A stretch of 64,000 bases of DNA from Paragorgia papillata. Lineage: Eukaryota; Cnidaria; Anthozoa; Scleralcyonacea; Coralliidae. Position 1 is the stretch's first letter. The number at the start of each line of letters is the position of its first letter. Where the stretch lies: contig JAWNZC010000314.1 in assembly GCA_035771165.1 (NCBI GenBank), positions 558,001 to 622,000 on the forward strand. The letters are read 5' to 3'. The notes beneath the pieces are model-generated. The model was not told the origin of the DNA. It made no database searches and saw nothing but the letters and a program-made list of their open reading frames with translations. This document shows positions 9,528-22,000 of this stretch, piece by piece. The position numbers and the translations under genes are program-made.

Positions 9528-11537
9528 GAGGCCTAAATTGAAGTCTGGACTTGATTTTGAGTGTTGCACATATATTGAGTAGGCTAAACATCAATTGAAT
9601 AACTAAAAGTTATACCAACTATACAAGTCATGCATGAAGTTTACATATATACACATGTTATTCTGTATACAATCGTACTCCGTGCCACTAGTTGGAAATT
9701 AAAAATTAAAATTAGTTCTTGACACAAAATGTAATCATTCTGATAACTTGTTCTCTGTGTGTTTCTTTTGCAAAGAACCGTAGCCAGTAAAAAAGTAATT
9801 AGTAACTTCCGCTTTACGTAATCGAGAATGTAAACTGTACTAGTGTAGTATATATTCTGCACGAAAAATGTAAGCCAGAGAGCATATTTTAATACTTGCA
9901 ATAGTTGGATACCACCACAATTAAATTCACTTTTTAATCAATTTATCGTTGTTCTGTAAGAAAGATTGCAGCAGTGGTAGAGTTAGCAAGTTTGATTTTC
10001 GAAGAAAAGCTCTTCAAGGAAATCCGCACCGGATATGATATGCAGTAGACACAGGTCAAAAGGTCATTTGACTTGTGTGTACAGCATATATATAAACTAA
10101 AATCCCGAGAACAACTAGTACATATTATATGGCTTTGAGAGAGTCTCTCTTACAATCGGCGTTTCACTTATAGCATGAAAAGAGGGTCCACACAAGTTTT
10201 GTTAGCTTCCCGAGGGGGGGGGTGGGGGGTGTACTCTCGTATATAAGAGATACGGGCATGTGCCGCCCTATAAGGTTTTTGAGCTACAGGGTCTGGGATA
10301 GGGTAAACGAATTGTCAAATTTTTAGGGCCTTTTTTAAGGATATGCCAGTCGGGGGGGGGGGGGGGAACCATGATGGAAACTGGACCTTCATGGTTTCTG
10401 TTCTTAATTAAATTTCTTCCGACCACCTATATCACGTATACCAACCGTCTCTTGGCAATCTTGGTTGATTCCTTGGTGGAGGAGAGAAAATAGACAAGGA
10501 CTACGTCACATCTATTTTGAACGTTATTTTCTTAAGATTTCTCTTAATCTCAACCAAAAATCTAATGATAACCCCCCCCCCCCCCCCCCCCCCCCAAATC
10601 CTAACCTTAATTGAACTTTAAAGAAGACAAATGTCCACTCTTAATACACGTAAGAACTTCTGAGAAATCCTGTGTCTCCTACCCGAGGAGGTGGCTGCAA
10701 TCTTTTATTTCAAAAGCAGGCATGTCGTTCCAAGGCTTGCAAGTGAGCTAGAAACATACTCCTCCCAGTCATACTTGGAACCTGATGATTCACGACTTTA
10801 CTGGGCGAAATTCAGACAGATTTTTTCTGCAAATGTCTGTTTTTTGGCTTCTTTCTACTCCAGCACCCGGGTTTTGCGCATCCTATTCCATCTGTTTCCT
10901 ACCTCTTTTATCCTTAAATCTCATTGGTGACGTGTTGCTGTATACAGGGTGTAACGCCAAGTTAACCGCGATATTATCTGAAAATATTTCCAAAACAAAA
11001 AACTAAAGCAACCACCAAAAAAATTCCCCTTCCCCTCTGCACTTTTTATTTTATCAGAATACTAATGTTAACCAAAAAAAAACCCTCCCCCACCCCCCCA
11101 CTAATACAATATAACACAAGAACACACATTAAAAAAAAAATTATTTTACCAAATCCAAAACACAGGGTTTCAACGACCCATGTTTTTCTCTTCCAAAATA
11201 TTACCTTACTTGCAGGATTGGACCAAAATCCAACCTGTTTTTGATGCCGAAGTACATGGTACGTCCGGGATCAGATTAACTGTTTTATACATTATGATTT
11301 TTATGATTTCCCTTTTAAAACAAAAATTCATATTTCATATGGTAACAAAAAAACGAAATGGCTTACCACTTTAATTCAGCACCAGTCCCCTAACACGCTC
11401 TCTTCCCCAGTTTCCCACGCAACTGCCATGTCATTACAAATAAGACAACACATGATCCTTTGTGTGGAATGATCCAATTTTTCTTCAAAATTATTCACTT
11501 CGTTATAAAACAGCATTAAGGCATTGTGAACTCTACC
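9528..11537. other. Repeat-rich intergenic stretch
   Basis: 9528-10030 is the 3' flank of the cassette. After that come homopolymer runs (poly-G at 10208-10226 and 10352-10366, poly-C at 10571-10596) and AT-rich unique sequence. Short ORFs at 10691-10930 and 11180-11374 have no recognisable domain or splice context. I see no gene. Confidence 0.5.
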
Positions 11538-11832
11538 CTGCGAGCTGAGCCTTCTTTTCCTTATTTCTTCGCTGAGAGAGAGGAGAAAATTAGGCTCTGC
11601 TGTATTCGTGTTTGGCTTCGTCCAAGATTTAGGACGAAGTAACCCGTTTAAGACCCGTTTAACCGGTTGTCGTTTTGTTTTCTGCTCTGATTGGGACTGG
11701 GTTCGAGATTGTAACCAAGCAACTGACATGCATGCGCAATGGAAACCAGTCACGAATACAGCAGAGCCTACTTTTCTTCCTCTCTCTCAGCGAAGAAATA
11801 AGGAAAAGAAGGTGCTGCTCGCAGCTGGGCAT
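11538..11832. repeat. Foldback element
   Basis: The left arm (about 11538-11612, with CTTCTTTTCCTTATTTCTTCG and TAGGCTCTGCTGTATTCGTG) is inverted at about 11750-11832. The spacer holds an unrelated AT/GC mix. Apparent ORFs over it on both strands are products of the inverted arms. Confidence 0.65.
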
Positions 11833-11989
11833 GTGAACTCATATATTTTAATTTTGTAAACTGATTTCCTTTATAGTTTATACAACTACAATTATAAAAA
11901 AGCTATTGTACTGGGGGGGGGGGGCAAAAGTGCCCAGTGGGGAGCCATGGGAACGGCTGGGGGGCATGCCCCCCAGTATAAGTGTTAAA

Positions 11990-12400
11990 AAAGGCCCTGC
12001 AAATTTTCCCGGTTTGGTCTTAAAATGTATATATTCTACACTCGAATTTTCCTTCACCAAAATCCTTAGAACATGCTATGTAATCGAGTGAAATGCCCAA
12101 CATTACTTATAATATACCGAATTCTCTCCTGGTATTACCACATTACATATACAGAACTCGCGATCAAGCTCTCGCCGGCATGCAACGCCCTCCGTGGCTC
12201 AGTGGTCAGAGCATTGCACTAGAATCGCAAGGTCGTGGGTTCAATTCCTGCCGGAAGGCCTGTGTAGTAATTGCATTTTTCGCAACTGGTCCCGGTTTGG
12301 TCTTAAAATGTGTATATATTCTACACTCGAATTTTCCTTCACCCAAAATCCTTAGAACATGCTATGTAATCGAGTGAAATGCCCAATATTACTTATAGTA
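11990..12400 (+). repeat. tRNA-derived SINE and duplicated tail
   Basis: 12187-12258 folds like a tRNA, with A box TGGCTCAGTGGTC, B box GGTTCAATTCC and partly paired ends GCCCTCCG/CCGGAAGGC. The anticodon stem is imperfect. It runs into a ~130-bp tail (CCCGGTTTGGTCTTAAAATG ... GAGTGAAATGCCCAA) that is also present immediately upstream at about 12000-12105. Head, tail and the duplicated tail indicate a SINE, not a working tRNA. Confidence 0.7.
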
Positions 12401-12480
12401 TAAAAAACCCGCCTGCGGAATCAAACCTCATTCCCATGATGCAGCGAGGGCCTGCAACACAAGCGATTGTTATATAAAAC

Positions 12481-12547
12481 ATGGCGTCCGTTGCTATGCT
12501 GCTGGATGGATTTCTTCTGCTTTCTTTTATTTCACGTCTTAACGCAG
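12481..12547 (+). CDS. PLB1-like exon 1: start and signal peptide
   Basis: ATG at 12481. It encodes 22 residues with a Leu/Phe-rich core and an LNA end, then a single G of the next codon before a GTCTGT donor. The phase (1) joins to exon 2 to give Asp23 and a plausible signal cleavage after Ala22. The choice rests on phase fit and signal-peptide character, so it is less certain than the downstream exons. The 11.4-kb intron that follows is full of transposons. Confidence 0.6.
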
Positions 12548-13023
12548 GTCTGTGTTCATTTAATCATTTAATGTTATTCTAAGTAATTGTGATTGTGTTC
12601 AGCTACAGAGTAGACAACATAAAATATTGTTAAAGAATGTTTTAGTATTCGATCTTTTAATATCCCGATCTTATAAAAACGAAGTTTATTGACATGCTTG
12701 ATACTTGCGCTGTTGTTATTCTGATATGTGTTTCTATGCTAACGGACAGTACATGATTAGCAAAACAGCTTTTTAATACTTCAGTATGCTGTGTCAGTTT
12801 GTTATTTCCATTTTGCGAAGTATGTTGTTTCCAGGCAAGACTGACAGGTATATAATTATGTATATATTAGAAAAGATCAAAGATGAAAGAGCGACCAGTT
12901 TGGAAAGTTGTTTTTTCGTACGCCGTATGGTAATTAACAAGCTTGTGGTTGTATGCCAATTGGAGTCCCAGCGATTGTACATGTATGCCAGTCCAGACAC
13001 AGCGTTTATCTAAGCATTATATA

Positions 13024-13074
<51 letters not shown>

Positions 13075-16000
13075 AACAACATAAGTTGGAATGTACACTA
13101 ATATCTTTTAACATTATAATTGTACACCAAATGTACGCCAAATTTTACGGCTGTACACTGGACATTATTATACGGCATACATCATAGATCTAGATTCCAG
13201 ACTGGACGAATGACGTTTGATTTGGTTTAGTGGCCTGCCTTTAGTGCAGTGCCTGTATTGCTGTACTAAAGTTTGTGAGTCATCGTTTCACTGTGGTTTT
13301 GAAGTGGCCTTCAGACTTTTGAATTTCTGGACATTTTCATGATGGGGGAGTTGGGGAAATTTTCATGCAGTATGGTTGGAAATTGGACACCCTCTCTCGA
13401 AGCCTGCTGGTGTGTCTACTGCCTGTACTGTTAAATTGCAGTTGGTCATTTTCTCCAGTTAATGTTCCCTTATCAGTGGTTGGAACCATTTTGTTAGTCA
13501 TTTGGTTTGTGTGTGAAGTGTGAAGTTGAACCATGTGAGATGTTTAAATTTGACCAATTAACTTGGGGGTACTCTTGTTTATGGGCTATATAGGGATGTG
13601 CCACTGGTCAGGTATGGTTTTCAGCTATTCTTACTCTGGAACAGGGTATATGAATCACTGTTTTGGTCTGGAACATGGTCACCTTTTCTAGAACACCAGT
13701 TATTTACTGCAAACACACAATGTTAAAAAGCTCAGAGTTATGTCTGGCACAATTAAGGTATATGTTTTTTTCTTCTAGTCTGGAACAGGGTCAGGGAATT
13801 CTAAGGGTACCTGATCCCCTGCAAAGGCCAATTAATGATTCGTCATCATAGGCGTAGAGTATTTTGTGGCCCCTCAACCCATGCAATAAGAAGTTCTTCT
13901 GTCATCACCCCACTCCCTCCACCACAAGAAGTTATTATAATAACTGTTACAATAATAGATTACTGGATAGGGTTGTGTAACTATCATAGCCTTATTTATT
14001 TTAGCCAAAGGCACCCACCTGTGATAATCCAGAAAATCCAACATTTGAAAAGCTTAAGTTTTACTTTTGGCAATAAATTTCTTTTCAATACTTTAAATAG
14101 ACTTAAATTTTATATAGTGTTGTAATTATAATGTTTGTTAAGTTTTTGTGCTTTCGTCTAAAATTTACTCTAATCTTGAGGAGGTGCAATAATTTTCAAT
14201 CCTTTTATGGTTACGTAATGAAAATCTTTGCAAAGTTTTTTTCCCCCTTTCTTCCATATGCAGCACTCAGACATGTGTTTGAAAAAGCAACTTAATCTTC
14301 TAAGAAGGTCTTTAAAAGTTCTGGAAAGGTCCTTAATTTTCATGTTTTAAGTGACAATTGCATACTGCCAGCTGTAATTTAGCTTAATAGGCCAGCGAAT
14401 GGCGAAATTTGCTGAACCTTTTAGTTTTCTTTCTCTTTTCCAATTTTTGTAATAGGAAAACAGTTCAAATCTTGTGAGAAATTCTTCCCCAGAATGCCAG
14501 AAATACAAACAGGAAATGGCATTCTACAGCATCAAATTTTCAAGGTTTTCTGGAGGAGCATGCCTTTTAAATGGCATTCTAGAGCATATACATGTATACT
14601 CCCTAAAATGGCATTCCTGACCAGAGCATCAAATTTTTAAAATTTTGGTTGGAACATACGGTACCTCTCAGACCCCCTGTGTTGTTTGCTGCTGATTAGC
14701 CCATTCACCTCGAAGGACCGACGTGTACACATGTCTTAATGCATGATATCCTCTTATTACTCGGGCTACCTATGGTAGACCAAGTCTAGGTTTTGGCATT
14801 TTTTGGGGGTTCCACAAAATGGCATTATTGCATCATCCCGTCAGGCCTTGCGAAACTTTTCGATTTTTCGAGTTCTTTCTTTTCGACAGCTTTCAGGCTT
14901 TGATCCAGTTGGGTTGAGGTATTTTCTGACGGTGTTGGCGAATCCATCAGTAGTTGATCAGTAATGTTGCTGACAAAGTTTATCCATGAAGACAGACAGA
15001 ATAGACAAATTTATTACAGACGCGAAAAAAATGCCGTGTTGACATCAGTACCTAGGAAGTTTGACTTGAAGACTGGAGATACAAGAAAGAGCCACATTAC
15101 ATCAAAGAACAAACGTACTGTCTACCTCGGCTTGCTTCTTCATGTCTAGTCATCGACATCTGATTTATATCATGTATAGGTGTCGTATTACATTTGGAAA
15201 TGTGTTTTAAAACAAATATTTTCTGTTGGTACGATTTACATGAATTCTATATCGGAACCATCTATTGAATCTGCTGAATTCAGCGGTGTATGTCTTGTCT
15301 ACTGAAAGTATTAAGATCGTTTAATTATATTCGGCTAAACGGGCTTGTTGTTGCTTGTTGTTTAATATTACTCGCTTCGTGGAACTAAGTCCTTCATATA
15401 AGACCATCTATAGAGAAGCCTTTGATTTGTGTAATCACGGGTGTAATCTGGCTAGGGTGCGTACTGCACCGTCGTGAGTTTAATATTCGCAAATAAACAA
15501 TCAGAGTTACCTGTAACTGTACATAACTACATTGCTTAATGATTTCTTCTGAGAGTTTTGTGCTTTTTAACAAACACTTAATATGCACACGCTGTTCCGC
15601 GTGCTGTTTTTCTAGATGTGCGAAGGCTACGCCAATGGACAATTTGCATTATCGCAATGCATGCTGGTAGTTGAGGTACGGATTCACTTTCAGGGGAAAT
15701 GGCCGGCGTCAGGCGAGCATTTCGCCTGAAAGATTAATTCACTGTTTTAGCGGTAGTTTCTTCCCCGAATGAGAGATTTTTACTTCTCGTTAGGACAGGT
15801 AGGTAATGAACTATGTTTTGTGTAAATGGGAGCGAAACTGCTTTTGAAACTGGCGAGAAAATTACTTCAGAGTTGTCGATGGAGTGAAGAACGTTCGAAC
15901 AAAACCATGCTTGAAGAAAGAACTTTTTGCACATTTCTAGGTGAGTAAAGAAATCGATTGCTGTACAGTAAGCCATTTGGCCTCACATTCATGCATATGT

Positions 16001-19000
16001 AGTAGATCTATTCAGATCGTATAGTTGATGCCCTTGTAAATGTCTCTTCTCTGCATTTTCGCTGGTTGAAATTGACAAGGCTTTGAAACAGCTCACGATC
16101 ACTTGTTGTTGGAATAGCATCACCTCGTCAAGCTTTGTTTTGATTTGTTTTGCATGAAAAAAAAACTTGTTTCACCAGCCACTGTTCAGGTATTTTGCAA
16201 AAACTCCGAGTGCAAAGTGATTTCGGTTTCACTTGGGTTTTGGTCTTTGTTTTTCTTCTCTTCCCTTTTGTACTGGTGAGAATACTGTATAAATTTTAGT
16301 GTGGTGTAAAATACAGTACAATAGGCTAAAATAATTGTTCTAACGTTAATTCTATTCGACTGTTGAGTCACAGAGCCCTAGTCGTCGTTTTTAACCTATA
16401 GCTATAAATTGATTCAATATTATATAAACTGTAGGCAGATATTTAAACTGTTAGTAAGTCTGAATTAGATATCCAATAATAACTCTTTGCATTTAAAACT
16501 TGGGGACTTTGGCTTTTTTTTACAAAGTCTCATCTGTGATCTGTGCCTGTGGCACCAGCTGCAGGGGGGGGGGGCAAGCTGCCCCTATTTGTCACACGGA
16601 CCGTTAGTGTGAAATTTGATGAGAAACAGGGGGGGGGGGGAAGAATAATTAATGTTAGAAAAATTGCAGATATTTTTCCATGTTTATTAATAACATCCAG
16701 TGGCATAGCCAGGGTCTTGAGTTTTGGGGGGCAAGAACCTCAAATTCCTAGGGGTTGGGGGGAGCATGCCCCCTGGAAAATTTTGGATTTCTACGGTCTC
16801 TGAAACACTATTTCCTGCATTTTGAGGCAAGAATTTAAGAGTACAGTAATCCAAAAGCCATATATTACATAATTTTGTTGAAATCAAACCAGAACATAGA
16901 ATGATACACATCAGAATATCTTTAGATTTACATGTATTTATAAACCAGTCGTAAATGTAAAAACAAGTTGGAGGCATTTTGTATAGACCTTAGTATTGTA
17001 ATTTATAGCATAGCATGCCTGCTAAATATATAACACATTACTAGTCTACTCACTTGGCCTTAAAACAATGTGCCCCCCCCTGCAAGTTTCTCAATGGATT
17101 TAAACTTTTCACGAGAACGGCCTTGGAGACCATTGGGGGGTGACCACCCAACCCCACCCCCCTTGACTACGCTACTGATAACATTGCCATGTTGCATTCT
17201 GCAAAACTTAAGTCACTTGCATGATGATGGCTAATTGAATTTTCCTATAAATGTCTAAGAATGTTGTTGAAAAAGAATGTCTACGATATACAGCATGCCC
17301 TCAGACCCTCCCTGCCCCCCCCCCCCCCCCCCCCCCCCCCACACACACACACCAATATGCCAGTCCTGCCAGTGCCTTGCACTCTTGTATGGGCCAAATG
17401 GGAATGGACATTAACCTGTTTTGAAGGAAGTCCAGCCATGTTATCTAAACCCTCAAAACTTGTGACACTACAGATATGTTGTGTCAAATAACCAGATCTT
17501 TCTCCAGCAGACCACACCTAGTGTAAGCCTAGAAGGGCATAAAAATAATTCTTCTAAGGGAAATTATTAGTGCCTGTGTCAGTGTCCTCCACTTTTCCAT
17601 TTTCTTTTGACTTGGCTGTTATTGGATCCACTGTATCTTTACAGTCTTTCACAGGTGGGACTGAGAAAGTCATAAAAAATCAGTTTCATAATTTGGAAAC
17701 CCAGTGTGCAATTCCCATTTTTTATTACTGTTTTTGAAACATTGAACTGAAAATGTTTGCTGTTCTACTTTCTCCCTTAGACTCATAGAGTCAAAATTTC
17801 ATCATAACCATATTAGATTTTATTTTTCTCTGGTCCAGTATCCAACTCAATATTTGTGTACTCTGATTGGCTCAGTGGCAAGCAGTTTGTTTCCTCCTAT
17901 CCAGATCTTGCAACCAAACAGTTTAAATATATGCCTACAGTGCATTCTTTACATGTTAATAAAACCACTCTTAGTACTACAGTTTATATTATTGAATCAA
18001 TTTATAGCTATAGGTTAAAAACGATGACTAGGGCTCTGTGACTCAACAATCGAATAGAATTAACGTTAGAACAATTATTTTAGCCTATTGTACTGCGAAA
18101 ATGCAGAGAAGAGACATTTACAAGGGCATCAACTATACGATCTGAATAGATCTACTACATATGCATGAATGTGAGGCCAAATGGCTTACTGTACAGCAAT
18201 CGATTTCTTTACTCACCTAGAAATGTGCAAAAAGTTCTTTCTTCAAGCATGGTTTTGTTCGAACGTTCTTCACTCCATCGACAACTCTGAAGTAATTTTC
18301 TCGCCAGTTTCAAAAGCAGTTTCGCTCCCATTTACACAAAACATAGTTCATACATAACCTACCTGTCCTAACGAAAAGTAAAAATCTCTCATTCGGGAAA
18401 GAAAATACCGCTAAAACAGTGAATTAATCTTTCAAGCGAAATGCTCGCCTGACGCCGGCCATTTCCCCTGAAAGTGAATCCGTACCTCAACTACCAGCAT
18501 GCATTGCGATAATGCAAATTGCCCATTGCAGAATCAGTACATTAGCCCATAGTCCCTGGATTAAAGTGTCTGGAAACGCGGCGTACTTCAAAGCGCACAC
18601 TTTTTGTTCCCTCTCAATTCTGATCACGTGGGAAGAAGGGGCACGTTTCAGATGTTATCTGTTTAGCCACGCTCAGCAAAAGTACTGCCGGGCGCAAATT
18701 GTTCAACATTTGGACGTAGAGTAATAATCGCGGAGAAAAAACACGAAGGGATAAGTCTATTAAGCATTCCATCTACGTCAGATGTTGCAAAGGCGTCTTG
18801 GCGAAGAGAAATAATATTAAATATTACGGTATTACGGTATTACAAAGGAACACGACGACACGTCGTTGTTGATGTAAAAGATATTCGCAGATAAATAGAC
18901 GAAGGCAACGTACGCATTTGTAATAGACATTTCCAACCAAGTGACATTGAAGTTAGTATATAAGTATATACACGCTACATTATATAATTTGGTTATCTGA

Positions 19001-22000
19001 ATTTGATGATTTCCAGAGAAAGTTATACTTTATCCGATGATAGAATGACTTGACAGCTGGTTAATAATAGTAGGCCTCGATCGCATTTGTTTGGTCTCAC
19101 TTTATTTAATATTTCTCGATTATTTCTTACTTTAAATCGTTAAAAAAAAAACAGATTGTGACTCAGAACTAGCCTGCCCTAAATGCAACAAGCAGTTGCG
19201 CATCACGTTTGCCAAAACGGGTGCTAGAGCGGGAAATAAGTCTTGTGTCTTTGCGCGGTGCAAAGCTTCGGTCAGTGGGCATGGCCTTGGTAAACTGACT
19301 AAAGTCGAAAATACCGCTATCCATTCCAAGTGGTTAAAGGCAATATACCAGTTTTGTGAAGCGGAGAGAATCGTTAAAACAAGTGGTCGAATTCGCTCAG
19401 ATTGCATTAATAAAACTTCCATATATATGGGTTTCGCGACAAAATAATCCGCGGGTCGGGTGAGTTTGTTTACTTAACATGCTGCATTTCAATACAAATT
19501 TTAGACAACTACAGAGAAACCGGAGCTGGAGCATCACAAAATTTGCCATAAAAACCCCGTGCATGAGTCAAGTTAAGCACAGGGTGAAAATTCTGAATGA
19601 TGCACGTACGCGTGCAGTAGTTGACAACAGAATTTTTACCTTTTATCAAGTGTTGGAAAGACCCCAATGTTTCTCACAATGTAGAATGTTTATCTCAACA
19701 CAAACACAGTCTAATAAAATTACAACATACTTCTTTTCAATTCCTTCTTCAACGGGATTAAAATACATCCTGATGGCTGAAATCTGTCACGATGTGCATG
19801 GTTAAAGAGTAATTTGATGGTTAGAGTCCATCAAATGAGGATTGCAGGGAAACGCTCAGGCAACCCAAACTTGATCTGTATGAGTTCAAGTACATTATAA
19901 ATGCTAATGCCATTTCTATTCAAAGAAAAAATGTTTGCCAGTGACACAAGGAAATGTTTCAGGATGTCATAAAAAGGAAAAGCACTGATATCACTAATCT
20001 GCCATTAAAAGCCAGAAAGCATACTGTAGAGAAGTCTGTGATCACTGCACAGGATAATTTATTATGTATTACCAGTAAAATAATAACAAAGAGAACAATT
20101 GCATGGTATATAATCTTTAAATAGCATTTAATTGATGAAAAAGTTAAGACCACTCATTTTAATATGTACAGAAAATAATGATAACAAGTTTAAAAACACA
20201 AGATAGTTACTAATTACCAAAAGACAATATGCTTTGACAAAACTAATAATTTAAATCTCAGCAGGTCACAGTCGACAACAGAAGTTTAATTAGAATTTTC
20301 CAACAACTTGGCTGAGCGCAAAATAAATAGCCATAGAATTGCTAATCGCTCGATTCCCCTTTTTTCGGTGCCTGTATATGTTTCTGATTTCGACAAGCCA
20401 GAAAGCGGTTAGTTATTGCGAATAAACACCCGACTGCAGAAAATTTTGTTTAGCCCGCACATCATTGTATAAGGATGCCAGCTTGTGGTTGTCTTCAACC
20501 GTTTCACAGCCTTTTACTAAGCTAACTGTGGTTCCTTCGAACATGTAAGGTCAAACCATCTTTCGATTTCATGTTTTGATGCACATAACACACAAAAAAC
20601 ACTTGGGGGTTCCTGCATCTGAAAATACAAAGAACCATTTCAGCCTTCGGTGTTCCTAATGTCCTGAGAGCAGCACTTATCGTATTATAAACATCGATAA
20701 ACACTTACAGCGCTGACAATAGTCTCCATTTGAGCTTCAATCTCCGCCGCATCCATCTCCAGTAAATTTAAATTTATCGCTAAGGTATCATCTCCAAAAT
20801 CAAACTCATCATCGTCAATATTTCACTTGGAAAGCGCTCGCGCCTTGTTCTGTCGCCATATTGATAGCCTTGACCGTGCCCCTTCATGTCACGTGATACG
20901 CTTACCTCAATATGGGCAAAGCTTGCCGTGTTTTTCCTTTGAAGTACGCCGCGTTTCCAGACACTTTAATTCCAGGGACTATGATTAGCCCGAGTGAACG
21001 CCTGAGCAAGCGTCTTGTTACTCTTAATATGAACGTGACATAAAGTTTTTGGTTTGATTTCGCTTTCTTTCAAGTCATTTTATCGTCGTCAATGGTATCA
21101 CTGTATCACGCGGAAGCCCGCACTTTTCAAAAGAGTCGCTACTTACGGGGGGCCGCTACTTTCGGGATTCTACGGTATTCATTTCGGATCTGATTGGAAA
21201 AGTTGTTTGGCAGTCGGATCGGATCACAATTAACAAATATGAAATAATTAAAAAGTCACGTTTATCTTCCGTTATTAACGACAGAGTGAGTGTTGAGTCA
21301 TATTGTAAAGTTCTTAACTTATTTTCATATTCTTTGGACTTTGGATTACCATTATCAAAGATCAATTATTTAATTACGTTTAACTAATTATATTTATCTT
21401 GTATCAATTTTCATTTGATTAAAAGTTTGACATTGAGATTTGAGAACCAATGAACTCAGTCTATTAAGGGCCTGTTCACATGAGACCGGATTATATCGGG
21501 GGGTACTCGGGGGCTAGGGTCAAAGTTGACCCTATTCACATGATAAAACGCAACTACCGATTTGTCCCTGGCCCCCGAGATAACCCTAGCTTTCACGTGA
21601 ACAAAAGAACACGCCAGTAATGGCAACAATTAAACGCACGCAAATGGCACGTGACCCTAACCCCGGAGATAACTTGGGTGAAAGCGTTCACAATGATGGA
21701 GGTAGGGTTAACTCTGGCCCTATCCTATCGCTATCCTATCCCTATCGTAGGGATAACCCTGGCGCCAAGACGTTTTGCACATTTATTTATTTATTTACAA
21801 GCTTTGCCACGAGTGGCAGGGAAGTCCCACAGAGTTGTTGATCCATTACGGGTCCCTATATATATATATATATATATACAAAGTATACAAAGTATAAAGT
21901 ATAGTTTTACCTTAAAGCAGGGGCGGCGTGGCCCACCGGGAGACCGGGAAATTTCCCGGTGGGCCCCAAGGATTTCTAGCCTGGTGGGCCCCATTTGCCC

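Larger units (their letters stand above)
18548..20983 (+). mobile_element. Degenerate P-like (THAP) DNA transposon
   Basis: Terminal inverted repeats of about 45 bp (CATAGTCCCTGGATTAAAG... and its inverse ending 20983) are flanked by ATTAGCC on both sides (18541-18547 and 20984-20990). Inside the left end is a broken THAP domain (about 18680-18960): NCSTFGRR, EGISLLSIPSTSD, SWRREI and the diagnostic CNRHFQPSDIE, with a frameshift and a stop. A second Cys/Trp-containing segment (19196-19447) may be more of the same protein. No intact transposase is seen. CA...TG ends and a 7-8 bp duplication fit P elements. Confidence 0.75.

Noticed and set aside
12187..12258. Functional tRNA gene
   Set aside because: The tRNA-like fold has an imperfect anticodon stem, and the segment continues into a tail that is duplicated next to it, which marks a SINE.
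15734..15976. 80-codon minus-strand ORF as a gene
   Set aside because: It lies wholly in an inverted-repeat arm. Its counterpart in the other arm is shortened by a stop, and no splice partners or domain were found.
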